Positions 44,684 to 54,507 are shown, counted from the stretch's first letter. The stretch: DNA of 64,000 nt from Hungatella effluvii (GCF_003201875.1 NZ_QJKD01000011.1:181919-245918); one strand, 5' to 3'. Notes: generated by a model not told the origin, from the sequence alone. Program-made: numbers and translations.

Positions 44684-46195
44684 ATGAATCTGATGATTGT
44701 TGATGATGATATACAGATCCGCGAAGGGATCCAGTATGGGATCGATTGGGATACGATAGGGATCACCGGAGTGAAAAGCTACGGCGATGGCATCGAAGCG
44801 CTGGAAGACTACGACGACTTCGCGCCTCAGATTATCCTGGCAGATATCCGTATGCCTGCCATGGATGGCCTGGAATTTTTAAAGTGTGTAAAGGAGCGGT
44901 CGGAAGCGGTAAAGGTTATCCTGATCAGCGCCTATTCTGATTTTGAGTACTGCCAGAAGGCCATCCAGCTGGGCGCCTCCGGCTACGAGCTGAAGCCGCT
45001 GAAGGTGGGAAGCCTGATCCAGAAGATCCAGGAAATGACGGAGCTGGTCAGGAAGGAAGCTGAGGGGAAGGAGGCCTACGATCGCTACGTGGCCTCCTAC
45101 AGAGAGAAGCTGGTGGAGGAACTTTTTACGGGAAAGATTACGGACAGGAATGTGATCATCGAGCTTCTGCGAATGCATTTTCAACTGGAGGATGCCAGAA
45201 ATTTGATCTGTATGGTTATGGCTGAGGATAAAGGGACAGAAGGGTTGGGAGATGAAATCAGGCAGTACCTTCATTCTCTATTAAGAAATGACCAGATTCT
45301 GCTGGAATTTCGGAACCAGTTTGTCGTTTTGACAAAGACAAAGGACTCAGCTATGTATACACTGGAGAGACAGAACCATATGAAGAACCTGTGGTATCAG
45401 ATAAAACAGTACGGAGGCAGCAAAGGGCTGTCTCTGTCGGCGGGGATCTCGGGTATGGTGCCGGCGGAACGAATCTGTGCTGGTTATGAGACCGCTCTGC
45501 AGGCGCTGGGATACCGCTTTTTAAACGGGCCTGGCAGCTTTCAGATTATGGACAGGCAGGGAAAGAAGGAGACGGCAGGGCTGTGCCTGCCACTAGAATA
45601 CGAGGCAGGGCTGAAAAAACACGATCTTCCGGAGCTTCTCAACGCCGTAAACATGTTTGGCGCGGTGGTATTAAAGTCAGAAAATACAGATCTGAAGCAG
45701 ATCAAGGACCTGATCATGAACGGAATCGTCCGCCTTGCCCAGGAGATGGACCAACGTGCCGGGGCTGGCAGAGCGCTGGAAGAAGCAGCGTATCTTTCTG
45801 TGTGCCTGCAGATCTGGAAGGCGGAGTGCGAACGAATCATGAAGGCGCATGAGGAGAGCTGCAATGCCAATTATTCCTCGAATATCCGAAAGGCTATCGC
45901 CTATATTCATGAGCATTATGCTAAGGATCTGCTGGTTGAGGAGGTGGCCGCCTATACTGGAAAGACACCGAACTACTTCAGCAGTATTTTCCGTACGGAG
46001 GTCGGTATGACCTTTCGGGAGTATTTAAACCATTACCGTATTGAGCGGGCCAGAGAACTGATTGAGGGATCAGACATGATGATCTATGAGATTGCGGAAC
46101 GGGTAGGCTACAGCGATTATACGTATTTTTCCCAGGTGTTTAAAAAGGTAACCGGAATATCGCCCACCAGTCTGCGGGGGCGGCTGAAAATCTAA
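44684..46195 (+). CDS. YesN-type response regulator with AraC HTH
   Basis: 503 aa. Receiver domain with acidic IVDDDIQIREG, phospho-acceptor D54 in LADIRMPAMDGLEF; central region; C-terminal AraC HTHs (AKDLLVEEVAAYTGKTPNYF, MIYEIAERVGYSDYTYFSQVFKK). Activated by the upstream kinase and likely turns on the binding-protein, permease and rhamnosidase genes. AAGGAGG precedes the ATG. Confidence 0.93.
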   Translation: MNLMIVDDDIQIREGIQYGIDWDTIGITGVKSYGDGIEALEDYDDFAPQIILADIRMPAMDGLEFLKCVKERSEAVKVILISAYSDFEYCQKAIQLGASGYELKPLKVGSLIQKIQEMTELVRKEAEGKEAYDRYVASYREKLVEELFTGKITDRNVIIELLRMHFQLEDARNLICMVMAEDKGTEGLGDEIRQYLHSLLRNDQILLEFRNQFVVLTKTKDSAMYTLERQNHMKNLWYQIKQYGGSKGLSLSAGISGMVPAERICAGYETALQALGYRFLNGPGSFQIMDRQGKKETAGLCLPLEYEAGLKKHDLPELLNAVNMFGAVVLKSENTDLKQIKDLIMNGIVRLAQEMDQRAGAGRALEEAAYLSVCLQIWKAECERIMKAHEESCNANYSSNIRKAIAYIHEHYAKDLLVEEVAAYTGKTPNYFSSIFRTEVGMTFREYLNHYRIERARELIEGSDMMIYEIAERVGYSDYTYFSQVFKKVTGISPTSLRGRLKI

Positions 46196-46257
46196 ATATC
46201 GTAGATTTTTTCATTATTGTGTAGGTTTTTCGGATATGGCATCCTACTCTGTTATTT

Positions 46258-46263
46258 TATAAT
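46258..46263 (+). promoter_or_regulatory. -10 element ahead of the rhamnoside uptake genes
   Basis: TATAAT in the 114-base gap before 46310, with no good -35 (consistent with activator dependence). A TCGTAG word at 46198-46203 also occurs in the gap before the cupin gene (at 41988 approximately), a possible weak shared site for the AraC-type regulator. Confidence 0.45.
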
Positions 46264-46309
46264 AATTCCATCAGATACAGAAGAATAAAAAGAAACAGGA
46301 GGAATTGTT

Positions 46310-47641
46310 ATGAGGAGACAGGTAAGAATGTTGTTGTCCGTAGTTCTGACGGGGTGTATGGTATTAGGGATGACAGCATGCGGGGAAAAGAGCAGCGGGG
46401 GAGCGACTGCTCCGGCAGAAGGGAATGAGCGTGTAGCTGCGGAAAGCAGTACAGCAGAGACGGCAGCGGGGCAGACGGGAGAGGTGGCAGAAGAAGGCGA
46501 AGCAGCAAAACTGGTCATGCTGATTGAGGAACCTAACGTATCATACTTTCCGGTCTTTCTGGAAAATATCAGAGAAAAGTATCCACAATACAGTATCACA
46601 TCCAAGACCTGGGACCAGTCGCAGGTAGAGAAGACTGTGAAAACGGCTTTTGCCGGCGGTGAGTCGGTGGATATTGTTAAGTACTTTCCAAACCAGATGG
46701 AAACGTTTCTATCCGCGGATATGGCTCTGGATTTAACGCCGTATATGGATAAAGAGTGGAAGAGTATTTTCACGGAAAATGCCCTGGATATTGGTACATA
46801 CGACGGGAAGCTGTACTGCCTGCCGATCACGACAGTATACCCGGATATTGATGTGAATGTGGACATCTTTGAAGAGGCAGGCGTGGAAGTAAAGGAGCAC
46901 TGGACATGGGAGGAATTTGCAGATGCATGTGAGAAAATCAAGCAGAATACGGATGTATTCCCGTTTGCAATCTGCGACACCCGTGTCGGCTGGTTTCAGC
47001 GAAACGCATTTTTACAGATATGGGATACAAAAGAGGAGCTGGAGTCCTTTAACCGGGGAGAAATCTCCTTTAAAGATGAGCGCGTGGTAACGGCGCTTGA
47101 CAGGATTAACGATCTGTTCGCAAAAGAATATGCCTATCCGGGGAATGGAGCTTTTTCACAGACAAAGGATCAGACACAGGCGGCATTTTCACAGGGAAAG
47201 ATTGCGATGCTCTTTAATGTGAACAATGGCGGAAAAAAGATCCGTAATGTCATGGAAGAGGCAGGAATGACCAATATAAGAACCATAAGCTGGCCAACTA
47301 TGGCGACGGGGGAGTGTGACTATGTGCTGGGCGGCTGCGACGGCTATTTCGTATCATCCAACACAAAAAATACGGAGGCATGCATCAATATCCTGAAGTA
47401 TCTGACCAGCAAGGAGGCGTTTGAACTTCAGGTCGAAGACGGTGATGTGGTCCCTGCCAATGTGGAGGGAGGAACGAATGAAGAATTTTCCCGCGATTCC
47501 GCCAGGGTGTATCCGAAAGAGATACTGGCACTTTCCGCTGAATTGAATGATTACGTCTATTATAACATCGGTGCAAACTATTTTTATGACAAGGAAGGTA
47601 CCCTTGAGGAACTGGAATCCTTGAGAACTTCGGCGCAGTAA
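46310..47641 (+). CDS. Extracellular solute-binding lipoprotein, rhamnoside locus copy 2
   Basis: 443 aa. Lipobox CMVLGMTAC and a Gly/Ser/Thr/Glu linker, then the same fold as the 40682 protein (KLVMLIEEPNVSYFPVFLENIREKYPQY, IVKYFPNQMETF, GTYDGKLYCLP, GAFSQTKDQTQAAF, CDYVLGGCDGYF). Directly followed by the two permeases, so it is the presumed transport binding protein. GGAGG precedes the ATG. Confidence 0.92.
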   Translation: MRRQVRMLLSVVLTGCMVLGMTACGEKSSGGATAPAEGNERVAAESSTAETAAGQTGEVAEEGEAAKLVMLIEEPNVSYFPVFLENIREKYPQYSITSKTWDQSQVEKTVKTAFAGGESVDIVKYFPNQMETFLSADMALDLTPYMDKEWKSIFTENALDIGTYDGKLYCLPITTVYPDIDVNVDIFEEAGVEVKEHWTWEEFADACEKIKQNTDVFPFAICDTRVGWFQRNAFLQIWDTKEELESFNRGEISFKDERVVTALDRINDLFAKEYAYPGNGAFSQTKDQTQAAFSQGKIAMLFNVNNGGKKIRNVMEEAGMTNIRTISWPTMATGECDYVLGGCDGYFVSSNTKNTEACINILKYLTSKEAFELQVEDGDVVPANVEGGTNEEFSRDSARVYPKEILALSAELNDYVYYNIGANYFYDKEGTLEELESLRTSAQ

Positions 47642-47649
47642 AAATAGAT

Positions 47650-47685
47650 GGGGGTGCTGTGGGATCTGGTTCCCGGAGCACCCCC
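47650..47685 (+). terminator. stabilising hairpin after the binding-protein gene
   Basis: GGGGGTGCT (47650-47658) pairs with AGCACCCCC (47677-47685), with an inner GGGA/TCCC stem. A-run but no T-run follows. Likely mRNA 3'-end hairpin giving excess binding protein. Confidence 0.65.
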
Positions 47686-47711
47686 AAAAATTAAGGAAAA
47701 GAGGGGATTTT

Positions 47712-48623
47712 GTGAACAGACCGGCAAAAAAAATGCACAGCAGGCTAGACCGGCATTTGATGGGAATCGGTATTCTATTTCTGCTTCCGGCAGCAATTCT
47801 GATTACATTTACCACACTCGTTCCCATAGTCTGGAATGGCGTGTTATCACTATGCGAGTGGAACGGCAACGGACCGATGGAGTTTATCGGCCTGAAAAAT
47901 TACGTTAAAGTATTTACGGATAAAGCGACAATGAAAACCATAGGCAACTCCCTGGTGATCGCGGCCGGGTCCACGGCGGTTTCCATGCTGCTTGGAATCC
48001 TGCTGGCGCTGATGATCTATAAGACGGGAAAGAGGGAAGGCTCGATTTTTCGCTTTATCTTCTACAGTCCAAGCATGATACCAATGACTGTGGCGGGTCT
48101 CCTGTTTGTTTTTGTGCTGTCTCCGGATGACGGATTACTAAATAATTTATTTGTGGTCATGGGCCTGGGATCAATGCAGCACGCATGGCTGTCCGAACCG
48201 GGGCTGGTGCTGATTACACTGGCCATCGTATCCGGCTTCATGGGAAGCGGGACGATTATGATGATGGTCTATACAGCTATTCTCGGTATACCGGAATCCT
48301 TGTTTGAATCGGCAAAGCTGGATGGCGCCAATTACTGGAAAGAAGTGAAACTGATTATTCTCCCTCTGATCAAGCCGACGATCTGCATGGTGTTTTCCAT
48401 GGAAGTCATGTGGTCGTTTAAGACGTACGATATGGTGTGGACGATGACACAGGGCGGCCCGGGATCCATGTCGAAGACCGCACCGATCACGATGATCCAG
48501 AATGCTTTTACCTACAATAAGTTCGGATATGCCTCTGCAATCGGTCTGGTATTTACCGTAATTGTGCTGGTATGCATTACATTAGTAAGGAGGGCGATGA
48601 AGAGTGAAATCTATGAGTACTGA
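47712..48623 (+). CDS. Sugar ABC transporter permease, MalF/LacF-like
   Basis: 303 aa from GTG. Helix 1 GIGILFLLPAAILITFTTLVPIVW; EAA loop IPESLFESAKLDGANYWKEVKLIILPLIKPTI near residues 195-226; MVWTMTQGGPG near the end is the MalF-like periplasmic block. GAGGGG at 47701-47706 is five bases from GTG 47712. First of the paired permeases; no ATPase gene is nearby, so a shared MsmX-type ATPase is expected. Confidence 0.93.
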   Translation: MNRPAKKMHSRLDRHLMGIGILFLLPAAILITFTTLVPIVWNGVLSLCEWNGNGPMEFIGLKNYVKVFTDKATMKTIGNSLVIAAGSTAVSMLLGILLALMIYKTGKREGSIFRFIFYSPSMIPMTVAGLLFVFVLSPDDGLLNNLFVVMGLGSMQHAWLSEPGLVLITLAIVSGFMGSGTIMMMVYTAILGIPESLFESAKLDGANYWKEVKLIILPLIKPTICMVFSMEVMWSFKTYDMVWTMTQGGPGSMSKTAPITMIQNAFTYNKFGYASAIGLVFTVIVLVCITLVRRAMKSEIYEY

Positions 48624-49479
48624 TACGGCTGCAGTGAAAAGAAAATGGAATGGAGATGACTGGGTACGGATAACGATTCGCCTTATACTGATTATTTTTG
48701 CAGTGGTTTACATCTATCCCATCATATTTGCGGGTATTACATCATTTAAAACTCTCCCGGAGTTCTATACCAACATCTGGGCCATGCCTCAGAAATTCCT
48801 TTACCGCAACTATGTGGATGCGTTCTACACTGGTAAAATCGGAGAGTATTTCTTCAACAGTGTGCTGATTGCAGTGCTGTCTATCGTATCAATTCAGATT
48901 ATCTCCACCATGGCAGCCTATGCCCTGACGAGACTCAAGATTCCGCACACGAATCTGATTTTGCTTCTCTTTTTCGCACTTCAGATTCTGCCTACGGAAA
49001 CGATTATCATTCCGCTTTATGTGGAAATGACAAAGATAGGGCTTATGAGGATACAGTATGTTCCAATTATTCTCGCCTATGTGGGCTGGTCGATTCCGGG
49101 GTCCACGATAATACTGAAGAACTTTTTCGACACGGTGCCGCAGGAACTGCTGGAGGCGGCGCGAATCGACGGCTGTGGGGAGATTAGGAGCCTTTTTAAG
49201 ATCACGCTTCCTCTGATGAAGAGTGCAATCTGTACGGTTGCTACCATGAATTTAAACTTTGTATGGGGGGAATTGATGTGGGCTCAGATATCCACGCTTC
49301 TGACAGATAAGGGACTTCCTCTGACCGTAGGCCTTTTAAACTTCAAGGGACAGATCTCTACAAACTGGCCGCAGCTGTGTGCTGCTATTATCATCGTTGT
49401 ACTGCCTCTGTATACGCTGTTCCTTTTTACGCAGAAATACTTTATCGCAGGGCTTACTGCAGGCGGTGTGAAGGGGTGA
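48604..49479 (+). CDS. Sugar ABC transporter permease, MalG-like
   Basis: 291 aa from GTG. Helix 1 IRLILIIFAVVYIYPIIFAGITSFK, EAA loop VPQELLEAARIDGCGEIRSLFKITLPLMKSAI, and the ending TQKYFIAGLTAGGVKG typical of the family. AAGGAGGG nine bases before GTG 48604; the gene overlaps the upstream permease by 20 nt. Partner of the 47712 permease. Confidence 0.93.
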   Translation: MKSMSTDTAAVKRKWNGDDWVRITIRLILIIFAVVYIYPIIFAGITSFKTLPEFYTNIWAMPQKFLYRNYVDAFYTGKIGEYFFNSVLIAVLSIVSIQIISTMAAYALTRLKIPHTNLILLLFFALQILPTETIIIPLYVEMTKIGLMRIQYVPIILAYVGWSIPGSTIILKNFFDTVPQELLEAARIDGCGEIRSLFKITLPLMKSAICTVATMNLNFVWGELMWAQISTLLTDKGLPLTVGLLNFKGQISTNWPQLCAAIIIVVLPLYTLFLFTQKYFIAGLTAGGVKG

Positions 49480-49544
49480 GTGGGTAAGAGAGGGCAGCAA
49501 ACAAACGCGAATGAAAATTATACGGAAACGTTAGGAGACTGAGT

Positions 49545-52148
49545 ATGGTAAAAGCAACTCATCTGTTATGTGAATACGAAGAAAATCCTGTCGGAGTCGG
49601 TACAGGGAAACCGGCATTCAGCTGGAGACTGGAGGGAGAAAAGGATTCCGTCTTCCAGTCCTCGTATCAGATTGTGGCAGCGCTCGACGAGACATTCACC
49701 CAGCTTATATGGGACACAGGACGCCGTTTTGATGGACGATCTGTCTGCATTGTTTATGATGGCGGTATGCCCCTTAAATCCGCAACCAAATATTACTGGA
49801 AGGTGCGCCTTTGGGATCAGGACGGAGAGGCTGGACCATTTTCGGCTGTCCATCATTTCGTTACGTCTCTTCTTTCCGGCGGCGAGGAGTGGGAGGGGGC
49901 ATGGATTACGGCAGAAAGTGAGGCTGACTTTTTCACTTCCTGCGGGCATTACATGAAAAAGGAGTTTGAACTGCCGGAGGGTGAGATTGCCTCCGCTTAC
50001 CTCTTTGCGTCAGCACATGGGATTTATGAGGCAGCCGTAAACGGGATCAAAGCCGGCGACGGCATATTGACACCTGGGTGGACGGAATACCAGAAACGGA
50101 TTCTTTTTCAGATGTACGATGTAAAGGATCTGCTAAAGGATAAGAAAAACACGGTCTGCGCCCATGTGGGGCCAGGCTGGTACAAGGGGGATTTGGCCGG
50201 ATGGATTCATCTGCGGGGCGTATATGGCCATCTGACCGGCTTTAATGCGATGCTGCTGGTCCGCTACAGAGATGGAAGGGAGTGCCGCATTGTCACAGAC
50301 CGGAGCTGGCAGTGGAGGTATTCTCCGGCCGTCTATTCCGAGATCTATCACGGAGAGATCTGGGATGCCAGACTCCTGTCAGATGAGAATCTGCACTGGG
50401 CTTCTGTCACAGAGACCGGGGAGCCGGTTAATACACTTGTACCCATGGATGGAGTATTCGTGCGGAGAAAAGAGACCGTGAGCCCCAAACGCCTGTTTTA
50501 TACCCCAAACGGAGAACTGGTTCTTGATTTCGGTCAGAACATGGTTGGCTGGGTAAGGGTACGGGCGTCGGGACAGGCGGGAGACTGCGTGGAGCTGAGC
50601 CACGGCGAGGTTCTGGATCAGGAGGGGAATTTCTATACCGGTAATCTTCGGGAAGCGAGACAGCGGGTAAAGTATCTGCTGAACGGGGGAGGGACGGAAG
50701 TATTTGAACCGCATTTTACGTGGCAGGGCTTTCAGTATGTACGGATCGATCATTATCCGGGAACTCCGGTATTAGAGGATTTTACAGGAGTTGTTATCTA
50801 TTCTGATTTACAGCAGAGCGGTTTTTTCAAATGCTCTGATCCGTTAATAAACCGATTGGAAGAAAATATACGCTGGGGCATGAAGGGCAATTTTGTGGAT
50901 ATTCCCACAGACTGCCCGCAGAGGGACGAACGGATGGGCTGGACAGGGGATATCCAGGTATTCGCGAGAACAGCATCTTACCTCATGAAGACGGCGCCGT
51001 TCTTTCGGAAATGGCTGCGGGATTTGCAGGCGGCACAGCTTCCGGATGGCGGGATTCCATACGTTGTTCCCGATATTCTGACACATCAGGACCGGGATGT
51101 GAGAGATGCGGATGCCAATCATTCTGCCAGTGGATGGGGGGACGCAGCTGTCGTGTGTCCTTACACAATATATAAGTATTCCGGGGACAGACGGTTTCTG
51201 GAGGAAGCCTATCCGATGATGAAGCGCTGGGTGGATTATATAGAAAACAGGGCAGAAGACGGAGTGATCTGGAATTCCGGATATCAGTATGGAGACTGGC
51301 TGGCGCTCGATGCCGGACCGGGCGGCCGGTTCGGTAAAACGCCTAATGATCTGACGGCCACGGCCTATTATGCACACTCCGTGGAACTGGTGAGGCGGGC
51401 GGCCGTTATTCTTGGAAAAGAGAAAGACGCTGAAAAATACAGGGGACTGACCGAACGGATAAAAAAGTCCTTCCGGAAAAAGTTCTATGATGAGAATGGC
51501 TGTCTGAAGGCAGGAACACAGACGGCGCATGTGCTGGCGCTGGCCTTTGATCTGGCGGGAGACGAGTTCCGGCAGAGGACGATCGACGATCTGGAGGCAC
51601 TGATTGACGAGTGGAACGGACTCAGTACAGGTTTTCTTGGAACACCCCATATCTGCCATGTCTTAAAGGAAAACGGGAGAGTGGATGCAGCGTACCGGCT
51701 TTTGATGAAAAAGGAGTACCCTTCCTGGCTGTATCCGGTTATTAAGGGTGCGACTACGATCTGGGAGCACTGGGACAGCATTCGGACGGATGGCAGCTTT
51801 TGGAGCGACAGCATGAATTCATTTAACCATTACGCATACGGCTGCATTGGCGACTGGCTCTACAGTACGATTCTGGGAATTGATACTTCCGAAGAAGAGC
51901 CGGGATACCATGAGAGCATCGTGTCCCCTGTTCCGGGAGGAGGCATCACATGGGCGGAAGGCGGCTGCCACACACCATATGGGCTGCTGGAGGTGAAGTG
52001 GTCACTGGAGGCTGGAGCTTTTTTCCTTCATGTGAACGTGCCGGCCAATACAACGTGCCGGGTCTGTCTGCCGGGAACAGGAGAGACGTATGCGGTTGGA
52101 TCGGGGAAACATGATTTTCAGTGCAGGATGGAGAGGGAAGAGATGTAA
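49545..52148 (+). CDS. Alpha-L-rhamnosidase, GH78
   Basis: 867 aa, no signal peptide, so cytoplasmic. An N-terminal beta-sandwich (LLCEYEENPVGVGTGKPAFSWRLEG is the family opening) is followed by the Bac_rhamnosid N domain (SAHGIYEAAVNGIKAGDGILTPGWTEYQKR), an (alpha/alpha)6 catalytic barrel with the signature DIPTDCPQRDERMGWTGDIQVFARTA near 447-470 and the acid-rich GDWLALD, and a C-terminal beta-sandwich. It releases rhamnose from imported rhamnosides by inverting hydrolysis. Being intracellular implies the transporter above imports intact oligosaccharides or glycosides. Confidence 0.94.
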   Translation: MVKATHLLCEYEENPVGVGTGKPAFSWRLEGEKDSVFQSSYQIVAALDETFTQLIWDTGRRFDGRSVCIVYDGGMPLKSATKYYWKVRLWDQDGEAGPFSAVHHFVTSLLSGGEEWEGAWITAESEADFFTSCGHYMKKEFELPEGEIASAYLFASAHGIYEAAVNGIKAGDGILTPGWTEYQKRILFQMYDVKDLLKDKKNTVCAHVGPGWYKGDLAGWIHLRGVYGHLTGFNAMLLVRYRDGRECRIVTDRSWQWRYSPAVYSEIYHGEIWDARLLSDENLHWASVTETGEPVNTLVPMDGVFVRRKETVSPKRLFYTPNGELVLDFGQNMVGWVRVRASGQAGDCVELSHGEVLDQEGNFYTGNLREARQRVKYLLNGGGTEVFEPHFTWQGFQYVRIDHYPGTPVLEDFTGVVIYSDLQQSGFFKCSDPLINRLEENIRWGMKGNFVDIPTDCPQRDERMGWTGDIQVFARTASYLMKTAPFFRKWLRDLQAAQLPDGGIPYVVPDILTHQDRDVRDADANHSASGWGDAAVVCPYTIYKYSGDRRFLEEAYPMMKRWVDYIENRAEDGVIWNSGYQYGDWLALDAGPGGRFGKTPNDLTATAYYAHSVELVRRAAVILGKEKDAEKYRGLTERIKKSFRKKFYDENGCLKAGTQTAHVLALAFDLAGDEFRQRTIDDLEALIDEWNGLSTGFLGTPHICHVLKENGRVDAAYRLLMKKEYPSWLYPVIKGATTIWEHWDSIRTDGSFWSDSMNSFNHYAYGCIGDWLYSTILGIDTSEEEPGYHESIVSPVPGGGITWAEGGCHTPYGLLEVKWSLEAGAFFLHVNVPANTTCRVCLPGTGETYAVGSGKHDFQCRMEREEM

Positions 52149-52169
52149 GAAGGGCAAGAACGTAAAACA

Positions 52170-52203
52170 GGGCGGGATTCGAAGGAATCCCGCCCAATAT
52201 TTT
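52170..52203 (+). terminator. bidirectional terminator between the rhamnosidase and minus-strand genes
   Basis: GGGCGGGATTC (52170-52180) pairs exactly with GAATCCCGCCC (52185-52195), loop GAAG, then AATATTTTTT. Terminates the rhamnoside operon; a weaker A-rich flank makes it usable from the other side. Confidence 0.9.
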
Positions 52204-52211
52204 TTATCGCA

Positions 52212-52619
52212 TTACGATTCGCTAACAGTCTCTGTTACCACAGGAACTGGCGTTATAATTTCTTTTTCTACCGGCGTCATAACTGCCGGAACCGGAACGG
52301 CTGGTTTTAACGGCTCCGGTTCCGGAGGCGTTTGTTCCTGTGTCTGTTCCTGTGTCTGCCTCTGTCCCTGGCTCTTAGAGACCTGCACATTCTCCGTGCC
52401 CTTCGAATCTCTGGGCTTTTTGGAAAAGATATCTCTGACCTTGATGCGTACAAAGGTTTTGATAACCTTCACCGAAAGCAGGATGATAAAGACGGGAAGG
52501 ACAATGGTCAGCAGCAGCTTTGCCTTCAAAAGAAATTTCTTCCGTTTCAGCTTTTTCACTTCTGCCTGATACTCATCTCTGATTTCCTGAATCAATGATT
52601 TCTGTTTTTTGATCTGCAT
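52212..52619 (-). CDS. Small single-pass membrane protein with Pro/Gln-rich tail
   Basis: 135 aa, unrecognised. A basic N-terminal helix (IQEIRDEYQAEVKKLKRKKFLLKAK, coiled-coil-like), one membrane segment (LLLTIVLPVFIILLSVKVI near 36-54), a basic stretch, then a low-complexity C-terminal half with TQEQTQEQT repeats (12-bp DNA tandem repeat) and a Pro/Val/Thr-rich end (PVPVVTETVSES). Topology suggests an extracytoplasmic flexible tail. It lies 27 bases after the DUF4364-like gene, probably same operon. GGGGGA precedes the ATG at 52619. Confidence 0.75.
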   Translation of the reverse strand: MQIKKQKSLIQEIRDEYQAEVKKLKRKKFLLKAKLLLTIVLPVFIILLSVKVIKTFVRIKVRDIFSKKPRDSKGTENVQVSKSQGQRQTQEQTQEQTPPEPEPLKPAVPVPAVMTPVEKEIITPVPVVTETVSES

Positions 52620-52646
52620 GGGAATTCCCCCTTTATAATCGCCTTT

Positions 52647-53168
52647 TTAGTCGCTCATGAGAGCCTTCATGGCAAATGCGTAGATTTCCTGGCTCTTGGC
52701 CTTCCAGTGGTCACACATGATTTCCGCCTGGTCTTTGTCGGGGACGGCGAGCTCTAAATCGATCAGACAGCTCTTACCCTCACGTACCTCACAGTGAACG
52801 ATGAAATCCTGGTTGGTGGATTTGTAGAAATCCGCGGTCACGCCCACCTCGTTGCGGAGGCGGAACTTGTTCTCTTTCAAATATTCATCGATGTCTTCAA
52901 TGATGGCAGAGGATATCTTGTTGCCGAAGAACGAAAGGGTTTCTTCTCCCTCCCGCGTGATCTCATAGCGGCTGCTGTTGTGGTTGGTCTCCACATGGAG
53001 GAGCTTGGCCTCCAGAAGTTCGTTTAATGCCTGATTCAGCGTGAAATACGTGGTGTATTCATGCTCCAGGAAAAAATTTGACAGCTGCGCACTGGTAAGG
53101 GGAAAATTGACCTGCTTCAGCATATACAAAATCATTAATTTATAAAGCGTCATGGGTTCTGACAACAT
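52647..53168 (-). CDS. DUF4364-like winged-helix protein
   Basis: 173 aa. The N-terminal 75 residues are a winged HTH (LPLTSAQLSNFFLEHEYTTYFTLNQALNELLEAKLLHVE), followed by an alpha/beta domain (FRLRNEVGVTADFYKSTNQDFIVHCEV). This matches my memory of the DUF4364 family of Clostridia, assumed to be transcriptional regulators. The frame extends to 53243, but GGAGGG six bases before the ATG at 53168 defines the start. Confidence 0.85.
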   Translation of the reverse strand: MLSEPMTLYKLMILYMLKQVNFPLTSAQLSNFFLEHEYTTYFTLNQALNELLEAKLLHVETNHNSSRYEITREGEETLSFFGNKISSAIIEDIDEYLKENKFRLRNEVGVTADFYKSTNQDFIVHCEVREGKSCLIDLELAVPDKDQAEIMCDHWKAKSQEIYAFAMKALMSD

Positions 53169-53352
53169 AGGACACCCTCCATAGATTGATTCGTAACGAT
53201 TCAGTCGTGCCTCCTTCATAGCTACAGAATGCACACAGGTCATAAAAACGTGACTTGGCGCTGCGATCCTCGGGTTTTCTGTGACTTACGCTTTGCTTCA
53301 CTCACAAAAAACACCTCGCGGGATATAGCCGGCTGAGTAATGACATCCATTC

Positions 53353-54507
53353 TTACTTTTGTATATGATCTTTCACTGCACGGCTGACCACATCGGCCAC
53401 ACGGGGATCAAATGCCTCCGGCAGAATGTGGTTTTCATCCAAAATGGTTTCATCCACCAGCCCTGCGATAGCGGTAGCGGCAGCCAGCTTCATCTCTTCG
53501 GTGATCGCAGCGGCGCGACCCTCTAAAGCACCCTTAAAGATGCCTGGGAATACAACTACATTATTGACCTGATTGGGGAAATCAGACCTGCCGGTGCCGA
53601 TAATTTTTGCTCCGGCCTCTTTTGCGACGTCGGGCATGATCTCAGGAACCGGGTTTGCCATGGCGAACAGGATCGCATCCGTGTTCATGGACGCAGCCAT
53701 CTCTTTTGTGACAATTCCCGGTGCGGATACGCCGACAAAGATATCGGCACCCTTCATGGCGTCGGCCAGGCTGCCGTCTGCGCCTTCTAAGTTGGTCACT
53801 TCCACCATCTTTTCCTGCATCCAGTTTAAGCCGTCCATGCCCTTCTTTAAGATTCCGGCGCGGTCACACATGGTGATGTGCAAAAATCCGTAGGTTAAGA
53901 GAAGCTTCGTGATGGCGATTCCGGCGGAACCGGCTCCATTTACGACGACCCGGCAGTCTTCCTTCTTCTTGCCGGTTACCTTTAATGCGTTGATGATTCC
54001 TGCCAGAACGACGATGGCGGTTCCGTGCTGGTCATCGTGGAAGACGGGGATGGGGAGCAGCTCTTTTAAGCGTTCCTCGATCTCAAAACATCTGGGTGCG
54101 GAAATATCCTCTAAATTGATTCCTCCGAAGGCAGGAGCAATGTTGACAACCGTCTTTATGATCTCTTCCGTATCCTGGGTATCCAGGCAGATTGGAAATG
54201 CGTTGACGCCGCCGAATTCCTTGAAGAGCACGGCCTTTCCTTCCATAACGGGCATGGCGGCCAGCGGCCCGATGTTGCCGAGTCCAAGAACCGCGCTGCC
54301 GTCGGAAACAACCGCGATCGTGTTGGATTTGATTGTATATTTATAAGCGGCTTCCGGTTCGGCAGCGATGACCTTACACGGCTCCGCAACGCCGGGAGTA
54401 TAGGCGAGAGCTAAATCTTCCCTGCTTTTTACTTCGGCTTTGGAAATAGTTTCCAGCTTGCCGTTCCATTTTTCATGCAATAATAAAGCTTTTTCATTCG
54501 TTGTCAT
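53353..54507 (-). CDS. NAD(P)-dependent malic enzyme, short form
   Basis: 384 aa, the bacterial short type. LAYTPGVAEPCKVI contains the catalytic tyrosine, the lysine lies in MEGKAVLFKEFGGVNAFPI, metal-binding EDISAPRCFEIEERL, HDDQHGTAIVVLAGI and the Rossmann motif VVNGAGSAGIAITKLL. Oxidatively decarboxylates malate to pyruvate. Transcribed from its own promoter. The 184 bases downstream of its stop hold only weak inverted repeats. Confidence 0.95.
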   Translation of the reverse strand: MTTNEKALLLHEKWNGKLETISKAEVKSREDLALAYTPGVAEPCKVIAAEPEAAYKYTIKSNTIAVVSDGSAVLGLGNIGPLAAMPVMEGKAVLFKEFGGVNAFPICLDTQDTEEIIKTVVNIAPAFGGINLEDISAPRCFEIEERLKELLPIPVFHDDQHGTAIVVLAGIINALKVTGKKKEDCRVVVNGAGSAGIAITKLLLTYGFLHITMCDRAGILKKGMDGLNWMQEKMVEVTNLEGADGSLADAMKGADIFVGVSAPGIVTKEMAASMNTDAILFAMANPVPEIMPDVAKEAGAKIIGTGRSDFPNQVNNVVVFPGIFKGALEGRAAAITEEMKLAAATAIAGLVDETILDENHILPEAFDPRVADVVSRAVKDHIQK

